Shown here: positions 1 through 6,596 of the stretch, piece by piece | How the letters are laid out: the number at the start of each line of letters is the position of its first letter | Numbering within the stretch: the stretch's first letter is position 1 | NCBI GenBank assembly: GCA_046765795.1 | Contig: JBKPRH010000202.1 | Coordinates: forward strand, 1 to 16,714 | Length of the DNA stretch: 16,714 nucleotides | Source: Gp6-AA40 sp046765795 | GTDB lineage: Bacteria > Acidobacteriota > Vicinamibacteria > Vicinamibacterales > UBA2999 | Direction: 5' to 3' | Position numbers and translations under genes: made by a program | Notes under the pieces: generated by a model | What the model was told of the DNA's origin: nothing | Seen by the model: only the letters and a program-made list of their open reading frames with translations | Databases searched by the model: none

Positions 1-10
1 TGTCACACCG

Positions 11-694
11 GTGGATGCCGAGCGCTCTCTCCGGGAACGGACCATCGAGCTCGGGCAGGTCGTAGCTCAGCCAGTGGACGCGCGAAGCACCGTGACGCGC
101 GAAGCCGACGGTGTGCGAATCGACATCCCGTATCCCCGCACCTCGCCAATCGGCGTCTTTTTCGGAATCATCCCACTCATCATCCCGGTCATCGTCGTCC
201 CCTGGATGATGAACTTCTTTCGCCACACCAACACACCGGATGCGATTGGATGGGTGTTTGTGGCGTTCATCACGTTCTTCTTCGGCCTGATCCCGGCGAT
301 GACGGTGGCGAATGGTTTTCGCCGAGCGCGCCGCGGCGGCACCATCGTGCAGGTGTCAACAAAGGGAATCGAGATTCACGAGCGTGGGGCGTGGCGGACG
401 CGCCAGACCGCATCGATCGAGGCCGGCGACATCTTCGACATCGATTTCAGCACACGGGAATCGTCCGGTGCGGTGGCTCGGGCGGCGGCCGAACAACAGG
501 CGATCGAATCCGGTTTCGACTCGGTGAAGGTCGGGCAACGCAGTGAGCGTCTGCTGGGGTGGCTCGCGCAATTCGCGAAAGGGCACGGACTCACCGTGAA
601 GACGCGAACCGGTTTGACGTCGTTCGGCGCGGGACTCGAAGACGATGAAGTGCGCTACCTGTATGACGTCGTCCGCCGCGCGCTGCGTCGGTGA
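11..694 (+). CDS. Unrecognised two-helix membrane protein, probably 5'-truncated by the window edge
   Basis: I do not recognise this family. The frame is open from base 2, so the GTG at 11 may be internal and the true start may lie upstream. As read it is 227 residues: a polar N-terminus (1-44), a strongly hydrophobic segment at about 46-68 rich in I, P and V, a second one at about 78-100, then a basic stretch (RRARRGG) and a soluble C-terminal domain of about 125 residues. The basic stretch after helix 2 suggests the C-terminal domain is cytoplasmic. That domain opens with alternating strands (TIVQVSTKGIEIHERG), reminiscent of the beta-rich PH-like domains often placed after paired helices, but this is only an impression. 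It is followed by family B repeat DNA and converges on the acyltransferase gene. Confidence 0.6.
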   Translation: MDAERSLRERTIELGQVVAQPVDARSTVTREADGVRIDIPYPRTSPIGVFFGIIPLIIPVIVVPWMMNFFRHTNTPDAIGWVFVAFITFFFGLIPAMTVANGFRRARRGGTIVQVSTKGIEIHERGAWRTRQTASIEAGDIFDIDFSTRESSGAVARAAAEQQAIESGFDSVKVGQRSERLLGWLAQFAKGHGLTVKTRTGLTSFGAGLEDDEVRYLYDVVRRALRR

Positions 695-700
695 CGCGCC

Positions 701-787
701 GAGGAAACGGAGATGACGGAGTCCTCCGTGCCCTCCGTTGGTCCGTTGCTCCGTGTTAATCCGTTCCCTCCGAGCTCTCCGTTAACT
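701..787. repeat. Family B short-word repeat (ACGGAG/CTCCGT), inverted halves
   Basis: A spacer of 95 bp between convergent genes is almost entirely made of the word ACGGAG and its complement CTCCGT. A short purine-strand half (701-721) faces a longer pyrimidine-strand half (723-787), so the region can fold on itself. The 15-mer TCCGTTGCTCCGTGT at 742-756 recurs exactly at 14153-14167, which ties this copy to the pair around the HEAT-like gene. Its place between two gene ends would suit a bidirectional terminator, but there is no T-tract. Confidence 0.75.
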
Positions 788-789
788 CC

Positions 790-1938
790 TCACAGCAATT
801 GATAGATCAACACCAACCCCGCAGAGATTGCCGTCCATCTCGCCAGGCGCGGTCGCGTGTGCTTCCACCAGTTCCAGTACAGCGCCAGCCCGAACATCGC
901 CGTGAGCAGCATGACGACGAACAGGACTGTCTGTCCCGGCCCTAGCGTTGGTCCGTACACCTGTGCGAGGCCACGGTTCCACACCGATCCATAAACGATG
1001 CACAGGTGAACGAAGTAGATGAGCAGGGTCTCCTGAGCAAACGCACCGAAGATGTGCGGCAACCGTGTGATGCGCTGGCTGGCGCGCGCGATCACGGCGA
1101 GAAGCATCAGCGACGCGCCCAGGCGCAGCGCGACTTGATTCGGCACGGACTCCCACGCCTCGGAGCCGAGAAGCCAGTCAACCAGGAAGGCGAGCGTCAC
1201 CAGCGCAAGACCAGGCGCAAAGAGCGCGACGTTGGCGTACCAATCCAACCGCGCGGTGCCCCACAGCATGTACCACTGTCCGAGCGCTGCGCCGAGCAGC
1301 ACGTATGCCGACCATGGAAACAGCGGGAACTGCGAGCCAGTCGCCGGCGAGAAATAGGAGGCCATCCAGAGCGGCAACCACGCTTGCCAGTCCACGCGCC
1401 AGAACAGTGGCGTCAGCAAGATGATCGCGACCGCGGCAACGAAGGACGTCCAGCCAAAGGCGCGGCGCGACCTGGTCAGCATCACCAGAAACTGCACGGC
1501 GATGAACGTCACTCCAATCAACTGCAGGACGTCGGCGACGAGAAACGATTGCCAGCGTTCAGGCGTTGCGTAGGCGAGATCGACGAATCGCCCGACCGGG
1601 AAGTGCAATGCGTAGCCGAGCACAACGAAGAGCGCGAAGCGGCGCACCCGCCGAATGACCGCCGCCGAGATCCGTCCGTGTGAGGCCCAGTGGCGGCCGG
1701 TCGCGATGCTGAAGGCGAAGCCGGAGAGCAGCAGGAACAGCGTGGAGGTCAAGCCGCGCTGGAAGACCCAGATGTCGAACCAGGTGCCGGTTTGATAGCG
1801 GGGATCGAGCAGAGCGCTGACCGTGTGGCCGTAGAGCATGAACACGGCGGCCAGCGCCCGGGCCAGGTCGATGAAGATGACGCGACGAGAATGAACCCCG
1901 CCCGACTGCGATTCCGAGGAAACGTCGGGCACACTCAC
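790..1938 (-). CDS. Acyltransferase-3/HGSNAT-like multi-pass membrane protein
   Basis: A 382-residue polytopic membrane protein with about ten hydrophobic segments. Near the N-terminus it has FIDLARALAAVFMLYGHT (about residues 22-39), the D-L-x-R-x(9)-GHT pattern seen in the first helix of acyltransferase-3 and heparan-alpha-glucosaminide N-acetyltransferase-type (DUF1624) proteins, where the helix-1 histidine (H38 here) is the suspected acyl-transfer residue. A second helix region, FQRGLTSTLFLLLSGFAFS, matches the usual continuation. Proteins of this kind move acetyl groups onto sugars across the membrane; the substrate here cannot be told. The start is GTG 3 nt after the NIPSNAP stop, so translation is probably coupled; a second in-frame GTG lies two codons on. 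The gene is last in the 3283-790 run. A distant paralogue lies at 6597-7832. Confidence 0.75.
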   Translation of the reverse strand: MSVPDVSSESQSGGVHSRRVIFIDLARALAAVFMLYGHTVSALLDPRYQTGTWFDIWVFQRGLTSTLFLLLSGFAFSIATGRHWASHGRISAAVIRRVRRFALFVVLGYALHFPVGRFVDLAYATPERWQSFLVADVLQLIGVTFIAVQFLVMLTRSRRAFGWTSFVAAVAIILLTPLFWRVDWQAWLPLWMASYFSPATGSQFPLFPWSAYVLLGAALGQWYMLWGTARLDWYANVALFAPGLALVTLAFLVDWLLGSEAWESVPNQVALRLGASLMLLAVIARASQRITRLPHIFGAFAQETLLIYFVHLCIVYGSVWNRGLAQVYGPTLGPGQTVLFVVMLLTAMFGLALYWNWWKHTRPRLARWTAISAGLVLIYQLL

Positions 1939-1941
1939 GCG

Positions 1942-2373
1942 CTACTTCATCGGCGAGTAGTCGGTCGCGTCGAGAAACACCGATTCGACCTTCGCGACGA
2001 TCTTGCCGTTGACCTGCGACTCCTGCGCCACCTTCTGCCACTCCGGATCTTTCTGGAAGGCAGCCCAGTTCTCTTTCGCCGCCTCGCGGCTGGGATGCGA
2101 AATCAGATAGATCAGCGTGTTTTCTTTGAGCGGCGAGTCCTCGGGCCTGAAGTAGGCGACGCTCGTCATGTTGTGTTTCTTGAAAATGCGCATCGTGTGA
2201 TTCTTGAAGCGCGCGTGCAGCTCTTCGAGCTTGCCGTCGGGTGCCGTGTAGGTCCGCAGCTCATACACCTTCGCGGTCTGCGCATTGGCGACGGGCTCGT
2301 GGAACACGCCGCGTGCGAAGAACCCGAGGACGAACGCGGCGCCGATCGCCGCCACGGCAGGCATCTTCTTCAT
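1942..2373 (-). CDS. NIPSNAP-family secreted or membrane-anchored protein
   Basis: 143 residues. The N-terminus (MKKMPAVAAIGAAFVLGFFARGV) is a signal peptide or uncleaved anchor ending near residue 30 (VANAQT). The body starts KVYELRTYTAPDGKLEELHARFKNH and continues with MTSVAYFRPEDSPLKENTLIYLISHPS and REAAKENWAAFQKDPEWQKV, which is the NIPSNAP ferredoxin-like dimeric alpha/beta-barrel pattern. The family has no settled biochemical role, and exported versions of about 130-150 residues are frequent in Acidobacteriota. A clear GGAGGG Shine-Dalgarno lies 4 nt before the ATG at 2373, so the start is secure. It is followed after 3 nt by the acyltransferase gene. Confidence 0.85.
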   Translation of the reverse strand: MKKMPAVAAIGAAFVLGFFARGVFHEPVANAQTAKVYELRTYTAPDGKLEELHARFKNHTMRIFKKHNMTSVAYFRPEDSPLKENTLIYLISHPSREAAKENWAAFQKDPEWQKVAQESQVNGKIVAKVESVFLDATDYSPMK

Positions 2374-2395
2374 CTCACCCTCCGTCTCCTGTAGT

Positions 2396-2413
2396 GTCCG
2401 GCTTTAGCCGGAC
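2396..2413. repeat. Class E palindrome 1 (GTCCGGCT-TT-AGCCGGAC)
   Basis: A perfect 18-nt palindrome with 8-bp arms and a 2-nt centre, in the spacer between YciI and NIPSNAP. It forms a tandem pair with the next palindrome; both are preceded by TAGT. The same core occurs inside the S9 peptidase gene at 9355-9372. Confidence 0.85.
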
Positions 2414-2424
2414 CTCGATGTAGT

Positions 2425-2442
2425 GTCCGCCTTGAGGCGGAC
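2425..2442. repeat. Class E palindrome 2 (GTCCGCCT-TG-AGGCGGAC)
   Basis: Second of two tandem 18-nt palindromes, again with 8-bp arms. Its last base is the first base of the YciI stop codon (complement of CTA at 2442-2444), so the element touches the gene end. Two changed stem bases keep pairing relative to palindrome 1 (GG/CC to CC/GG), which suggests that the folded form matters or that distinct palindromes were inserted side by side. Confidence 0.85.
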
Positions 2443-2744
2443 TAGATCCCTGGAGGCAATTTCACTTCCGCATCGCGTCCGACCACCGTTGTCCACTCGC
2501 GGACCTTCCAGCCCTTCACGAGGCCGTTCTGTACGTAGGGATCCGCCTTCGCGAAGGCCTCAGCCGCGGCCGGCGAGTCGCCGCGAAACAGCAGGATGAC
2601 ACCCTCTGGCGGATTCAACGCACCGCCCAACACCAGCTCGCCGCGCTCGACCGCCTCGCGTGCCAGCTTGATATGCGCGGCACGAAGCGGCGCACGGCGT
2701 TCCACGTAGTCGTTCACCACGTCGTACATCAGCAGGTAGTGCAT
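2442..2744 (-). CDS. YciI-like domain protein
   Basis: 100 residues starting MHYLLMYDVVNDYVERRAPLR. The pattern (short strand with YDVV, RAAHIKLAREAVERGELVLGGALNPPEGVILLF, then AFAKADPYVQNGLVKGWKVREW) is the YCII ferredoxin-like fold; the conserved His of the AH motif and the Asp of ADPYV are both present. The family is linked to small-molecule dehydrochlorinase-like chemistry in a few members, but most have no known reaction. I chose the ATG at 2744. An upstream in-frame ATG at 2774 would add ten residues coded by the family A repeat and is rejected. No good Shine-Dalgarno is visible. Confidence 0.85.
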   Translation of the reverse strand: MHYLLMYDVVNDYVERRAPLRAAHIKLAREAVERGELVLGGALNPPEGVILLFRGDSPAAAEAFAKADPYVQNGLVKGWKVREWTTVVGRDAEVKLPPGI

Positions 2745-2758
2745 TTGTCTATGAGCAC

Positions 2759-2885
2759 AAAGGTCAAAGGGCAAAGGGCAAAAGGCAAAGGTCAGGTCTC
2801 AGTCCCAAGGTGTGGGTTCAAACCCGACCTTGGGAGTTTACTTCGAAGCGCCCTTTGACCTTTGCCTTTTCCCCTTTGACCTGAC
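2759..2885. repeat. Family A repeat arms around a tRNA-minihelix-like hairpin
   Basis: The spacer between DUF1761 and YciI. The left arm (2759-2798) is AAAGG/AAAGGGC/AAAGGTC words on the + strand. The right arm (2851-2885) carries them on the - strand. The 15-mer at 2780-2794 is an exact inverted match of 2856-2870. Between the arms is a strong stem, TCCCAAGGT (2803-2811) with ACCTTGGGA (2827-2835), enclosing a second stem GGGTT/AACCC. The right arm runs up to the DUF1761 stop codon (complement of CTA at 2885-2887). The whole region could fold into one long branched hairpin in the mRNA between two co-directional genes. Confidence 0.8.
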
Positions 2886-3283
2886 TATCCAACCACCGCA
2901 AACGACAGTCCGATGAGAATGAACTTGATGGTGTGATACCCGCCATTGATCAGCGTCAATGCGAAAGGACGACGCTCGAAGAGATCATTGGTCCAGAGCG
3001 AGAACGCGACCCAGAACACGCCTGCTGCGGCTCCGGCGCCGACGCCGAGTGCGATGCTTGGTTTGGGACCGAGGAACATCCCGAACACATACGAGGCGAG
3101 AAACGCGAGCACAAACGTGATGCCGTAGGTCTTTGCCGGGTTGAACCCCTCGCGCAGCGTGGCTTCACTCACGCCGATCAACCGCATCCAGGTCTTCGCG
3201 AACAGTGGGCCGTACCAGAGCCCTCCGAGCACAAAGCTGAGCACCGTGGCGAGCAGAGTCGCCAGGAGCGAAACCGGCGGCAT
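2885..3283 (-). CDS. DUF1761 family small membrane protein
   Basis: 132 residues with four hydrophobic segments (about 5-24, 53-73, 78-98 and 113-131). The start MPPVSLLATLLATVLSFVLGG and GLWYGPLFAKTWMRLIG are typical of DUF1761, a four-helix integral membrane family with no known function. The ATG at 3283 has an AGGAGG Shine-Dalgarno 6 nt upstream, so the longer open frame reaching 3670 is not used. The gene is divergent from the M49 peptidase gene with 63 bp between them and probably starts a four-gene run ending at 790. Confidence 0.85.
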   Translation of the reverse strand: MPPVSLLATLLATVLSFVLGGLWYGPLFAKTWMRLIGVSEATLREGFNPAKTYGITFVLAFLASYVFGMFLGPKPSIALGVGAGAAAGVFWVAFSLWTNDLFERRPFALTLINGGYHTIKFILIGLSFAVVG

Positions 3284-3346
3284 TGTCGTCCTCCTTGTTT
3301 TGTGTAATGAAGAGCGGCCAGTGATAGTAATAGCGATAGGGAGCTT
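3284..3346. other. Divergent intergenic region between DUF1761 and M49 peptidase genes
   Basis: 63 bp that must hold leaders for both directions. The AGGAGG site for DUF1761 and an AGGGAG site for the peptidase (about 4 nt before the ATG at 3347) are plain. It is the AT-richest spacer here (runs such as TTGTTTTGTGTAATGAAG and GATAGTAATAG), but I cannot place a convincing -35/-10 pair with proper spacing on either strand. Confidence 0.4.
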
Positions 3347-5383
3347 ATGAGACAGCGTTTCTTGTGTCTTGCACTCGTCCTTGTAGCCGCGACCGCGTGC
3401 TCGCGCACTGACGAACCCACAGCCGCGGCGCCTGCCCCACCGGCAGGCACAACCGCCCGGTCGGGCGAGCGGAAATACCTGCTCGAGCGCGTGGACGATG
3501 CAGCGGTCGTGCAGATCTATGCGGATCAATTTGCGGCGCTGCCGTTGAAAGACAAGACACTGGCGTATCACCTCGCGCAGGCGGCGCTTGCCGGGCGCGA
3601 CATCTTCTACGACCAGAAGCATCGCAACGCCCTCGAGATGCGCGGCGTCCTCGAGGCGATCCTGACCCACAGCAAAGGCATCGAGACGCAGACGCTCAGC
3701 GAGATCGAGCGCTACACAAAGCTGTTCTGGATCAACACCGGTCCTTACAACAACCTGACATCACGCAAGTTCGTCCTGAAGATCACGCCCCAGGCCCTGG
3801 CCACGGCCGCGCAGATCGCGGAGAAGGACGGCGCGAAGTTCCCAACGCAAGCAGGTGAGTCGGTGGATGCGCTGCTCAAGCGGCTCGAGCCGATGTTCTT
3901 CGATGCGAACGTGGACCCCATCGTCACCAACAAGAATCCAGGTCCGGGCAAAGACATCCTCACCTCCAGCGCCAACAATCTGTATTCCGGCGTGAGCATG
4001 GCCGACCTCAAAGGCTTCACCGAGAAAAACGGTCTCAACTCGCGACTCGTGAAGAGCAACGGCCGTCTCGTCGAGGAGGTCTACAAGATCGACGGCCGCT
4101 ATGGAAGACAGATCGCCGAGATCGTGAAGCATCTCGAAGCCGCGATCCCGTTTGCGAATGAGCCCACCGCAGCCGCGCTCAAGGCTCTCATTCAGTGGTA
4201 TCGCACTGGCGACGATGGCGACCGCGCGAAGTACGACATCGCGTGGGTGAAGGACAAGGACGCGCCGGTGGACACCATCAACGGGTTCATCGAGGTCTAC
4301 ATGGACCCGCGCGGCGTGAAAGGCTCGTGGGAGAGCGTCGTCTTCCACGTCAACAAAGAGAAGACCGATCGCATCAAGAAGTTCGCCGCCAACGCGCAGT
4401 GGTTCGAGGACCATATGCCGTATGACGCCAAGTACCGCAAGCCCACGGTCACTGGCATCGTCGCTAACGCGATCGATGTCGTGATCGAGACGGGCGACTC
4501 GGGTCCTGTCACACCGATCGGCATCAACTTGCCGAACGATCAGAGTATTCGCGAGCAGTACGGCAGCAAGTCGGTGTCGCTGGCCAACGTGAATGAGGCC
4601 TACGACAAGTCGCAGCCCGAGTCGATGCGCAGCGAGTTCTCATGGTCGCCGGAAGAAACCGAGCGCGCGGCGAAGTTCGGCGGATTGGGCGGCGAGCTGA
4701 CCACCGACATGCACGAAGTGATCGGCCACGCGTCAGGACGTCAGGCTGCTGGCTTCACGGGCACGCCGCAGGGAGCGATCAAGGAACACTTCTCGGCGCT
4801 CGAAGAAGCCCGCGCGGATCTCGTCGGCCTCTACTTCCTGCCTGACCCCAAACTGGTCGAAATCGGCATCTTCTCAGCCGCCGATCAGGACGCCGTCGTC
4901 CGCGCCGAGTACGAGTCCTACACCCGCAATGCGTTAATGCAATTGCGCCGGATCCGCGAGGGCACGCAGATCGAAGAAGATCACATGCGCAATCGGCAGA
5001 TGATCGTTCGCTGGCTGATGGCCAACACCAAGGCGATCGAGTCGCGCACGCGCGACGGCAAGAGTTATCTGGTGATGGTCGATCCGAAGGCCTTCCGCGA
5101 GGGCACCGGGCGGCTGCTCGCCGAGGTGCAGCGCATCAAATCCGAAGGCGACTACGCCGCGGCAAAGAACCTCTTTGAAACCTACGGCATCCACTTCGAT
5201 TCCAAGCTGCGCGATGAGATCGTCAAGCGAGTGGAAGATTTGAAGCTTCCGTCCTACACCGGGTTCGTGATGCCGAAGCTAACCGCGGTAACCGACGCGT
5301 CCGGCCAAATCACCGACGTAACGGTGTCGTATCCGCAGGACCTGACGAAGCAGATGCTCGAGTACTCAGGAAGTGCAAAGTGA
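3347..5383 (+). CDS. M49 family zinc metallopeptidase (dipeptidyl-peptidase III type), probable lipoprotein
   Basis: 678 residues. The N-terminus MRQRFLCLALVLVAATAC followed by a P/A-rich linker looks like a lipoprotein signal with the acceptor Cys at 18, which would place the enzyme in the periplasm or on the outer membrane. The M49 zinc motif HEVIGH is at 456-461 (fits HExxGH), and EEARAD at 486-491 is the second motif that supplies the glutamate ligand. DPP III enzymes remove dipeptides from the N-terminus of oligopeptides. The roughly 30-residue distance between motifs is shorter than in animal DPP III (about 50) and fits bacterial members. The start is ATG with AGGGAG upstream. The last codons and the stop (GTGCAAAGTGA) lie within a family A repeat, so the C-terminal tail may have been changed by the repeat. 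Exported position suggests a role in peptide scavenging (inference). Confidence 0.9.
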   Translation: MRQRFLCLALVLVAATACSRTDEPTAAAPAPPAGTTARSGERKYLLERVDDAAVVQIYADQFAALPLKDKTLAYHLAQAALAGRDIFYDQKHRNALEMRGVLEAILTHSKGIETQTLSEIERYTKLFWINTGPYNNLTSRKFVLKITPQALATAAQIAEKDGAKFPTQAGESVDALLKRLEPMFFDANVDPIVTNKNPGPGKDILTSSANNLYSGVSMADLKGFTEKNGLNSRLVKSNGRLVEEVYKIDGRYGRQIAEIVKHLEAAIPFANEPTAAALKALIQWYRTGDDGDRAKYDIAWVKDKDAPVDTINGFIEVYMDPRGVKGSWESVVFHVNKEKTDRIKKFAANAQWFEDHMPYDAKYRKPTVTGIVANAIDVVIETGDSGPVTPIGINLPNDQSIREQYGSKSVSLANVNEAYDKSQPESMRSEFSWSPEETERAAKFGGLGGELTTDMHEVIGHASGRQAAGFTGTPQGAIKEHFSALEEARADLVGLYFLPDPKLVEIGIFSAADQDAVVRAEYESYTRNALMQLRRIREGTQIEEDHMRNRQMIVRWLMANTKAIESRTRDGKSYLVMVDPKAFREGTGRLLAEVQRIKSEGDYAAAKNLFETYGIHFDSKLRDEIVKRVEDLKLPSYTGFVMPKLTAVTDASGQITDVTVSYPQDLTKQMLEYSGSAK

Positions 5384-5446
5384 AAAGGGCAAAGTGCAAA
5401 GTACTTGCGAACTTACTTCACACTTTCCACTTTGCACTTTGCACCT
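5373..5446. terminator. Family A inverted repeat between convergent genes, possible bidirectional terminator
   Basis: GTGCAAAG words on the + strand (5373-5403) face CACTTTGCAC words (5421-5444). The 14-mer GCAAAGTGCAAAGT at 5389-5402 has an exact inverted match at 5429-5442, giving a 14-bp stem with a 26-nt loop. It sits between the converging M49 and DinB genes and overlaps the end of the former. The position suits transcription termination in both directions, but there is no terminal T-run, so this role is an inference. Confidence 0.5.
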
Positions 5447-5447
5447 G

Positions 5448-6044
5448 TCACGGCCGTTCCGTCGGTCTCTTCGCCCCAGGCCCTGGCAACGGCGGCCACT
5501 CACCGCCGCGCTTCTCGCGATCGATCAAGTCCTCAATCGACTCGTATCGATAGACGACCTGCGCCTGGTTTTGAAACAGCCCACCCGTGTCTGCCGTCGG
5601 ACCGTAGGTCGAATACAGCGCCTGGCCCCACAAACGCAGATACACCGTGAGCTGACCGCGATGATGCGCCGAGTGCGTGAATCGTCGCGTCAGCACCCAC
5701 GCACGCGAGCGGCGGACATCGAAGAACTGCGTCTCCTCCTCGAACCACGCGTCAGGCTTCGATTCGAGCTGCGCGAGGCGCTCGGCTGAGGCTGCGGCGT
5801 AGTGCTCGAGAAAGGCGCCCTTGCGCTCCTCAGATGGCAACGCCGGACGCGAGACCGCAATCCCGAGCATCGTGCGCATCCACATGTCCTCGCTGACGCA
5901 CTGATGCACCATGTGCTCGTGCGGCGTGCGCGCACGCGGCTCCGGACGGAACGACATGCGCGCGTCTGGCACCTGCGACCAGACACTCAGCGTTTTCAAC
6001 CGCTCGGTGCGATACGTGTCGATCAGGAAGTCGTAGCGTGACAT
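5448..6044 (-). CDS. DinB-like four-helix metal-binding protein
   Basis: 198 residues. The DinB/YfiT-like metal triad can be placed at H47 (PHEHMVHQCV, end of helix 2) and H124/H128 in the THSAHHRGQL motif (helix 4), the usual H...HxxxHRGQ signature. DinB-like proteins are four-helix bundles; some are thiol transferases with mycothiol or bacillithiol, most are uncharacterised. The ATG at 6044 lies inside the end of the macrodomain gene (22-nt overlap), so translation is likely coupled. The C-terminal tail from residue about 180 is P/G/R-rich and probably disordered. Last gene of the run 9799-5448. Confidence 0.85.
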   Translation of the reverse strand: MSRYDFLIDTYRTERLKTLSVWSQVPDARMSFRPEPRARTPHEHMVHQCVSEDMWMRTMLGIAVSRPALPSEERKGAFLEHYAAASAERLAQLESKPDAWFEEETQFFDVRRSRAWVLTRRFTHSAHHRGQLTVYLRLWGQALYSTYGPTADTGGLFQNQAQVVYRYESIEDLIDREKRGGEWPPLPGPGAKRPTERP

Positions 6045-6553
6045 AGGGCTGAATACACCTCGTGGCCGAATGCAACGAGCAGCACTTCTGTCGGCGTCGC
6101 GGCGCTGGCCAGGAAGCCTCTAATCTCACGGACGGCGATCATCGCGGCAAGGTCGAGCGGATACCCGTAGATCCCACAGCTGATGGCAGGAAAGGCGACC
6201 GATCGCAGTCCGTGATCGCGCGCGAGGAACAGAGACGAACGGTAGCAACTGGCCAGCAACTCTGGCTCATGAAACTCTCCGCCGTTCCAGACCGGCCCGA
6301 CCGCGTGGATCACGTAACGCGCCTTCAAGCGAAATCCGGGCGTGATGCGCGCCTCGCCCGTCGGACATCGCACACCTGGCCTGACTTCAGGCAGCGCACG
6401 ACATGCGGCGAGCAGATCCGGACCTGCAGCACGATGAATCGCGCCGTCCACTCCACCGCCACCGAGCAGACCGGTGTTGGCCGCGTTCACGATCGCATCG
6501 ACGTCAAGCTTCGTGATGTCACCGCGCACGACGTCCAGCTTCGAACTCGCCAT
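6023..6553 (-). CDS. Macrodomain ADP-ribose/O-acetyl-ADP-ribose hydrolase (MacroD/YmdB type)
   Basis: 176 residues, a single macrodomain from end to end. Seen motifs: VVRGDITKL at the start, IVNAANTGLLGGGGVDGAIHRAAG (about 22-45) for the ADP-ribose-binding loop with the N-A-A-N and G-G-G-V-D residues used by MacroD-type enzymes, ARYVIHAVGPVW, and the second loop FPAISCGIYGYP. MacroD/YmdB enzymes cleave O-acetyl-ADP-ribose or mono-ADP-ribose from acidic residues. The ATG at 6553 directly follows a family A repeat and no separate Shine-Dalgarno is seen; the AAAGG words may serve. It overlaps the DinB gene by 22 nt. Its link to the membrane acyltransferase upstream is by position only. Confidence 0.92.
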   Translation of the reverse strand: MASSKLDVVRGDITKLDVDAIVNAANTGLLGGGGVDGAIHRAAGPDLLAACRALPEVRPGVRCPTGEARITPGFRLKARYVIHAVGPVWNGGEFHEPELLASCYRSSLFLARDHGLRSVAFPAISCGIYGYPLDLAAMIAVREIRGFLASAATPTEVLLVAFGHEVYSALCHATTS

Positions 6554-6560
6554 TTCACAC

Positions 6561-6594
6561 TTTTGGCCTTTGCCTTTTGCCCTTTGACCTGACT
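6561..6594. repeat. Family A repeat (CCTTTGACC/TTTGCC words)
   Basis: The 43-bp spacer between the HGSNAT-like gene (stop at 6597) and the macrodomain gene is a one-strand copy of family A. The 15-mer CCCTTTGACCTGACT at 6580-6594 is identical to 2872-2886, and in both places it lies just downstream of the stop of a minus-strand gene (overlapping it by 2 nt at 2885). Unlike the other A copies this one lacks an inverted partner. Confidence 0.8.
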
Positions 6595-6596
6595 GC

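Noticed and set aside
1006..1683. Long plus-strand open frame of 225 codons
   Set aside because: It lies antisense to the acyltransferase gene; its product is R/E/Q/H-rich without domains, as expected of a shadow frame in high-GC DNA.
2745..2774. Ten-codon extension of the YciI-like protein
   Set aside because: It is coded by the family A repeat and adds residues before a normal family start.
2803..2835. A complete tRNA gene
   Set aside because: Only an acceptor/T-arm-like hairpin is present; there is no D arm, anticodon arm or CCA, so it is reported only as a minihelix-like structure.
3284..3670. N-terminal extension of the DUF1761 frame
   Set aside because: The AGGAGG site directly before the ATG at 3283 and the family length both fix the start there; the extension overlaps the divergent M49 gene.
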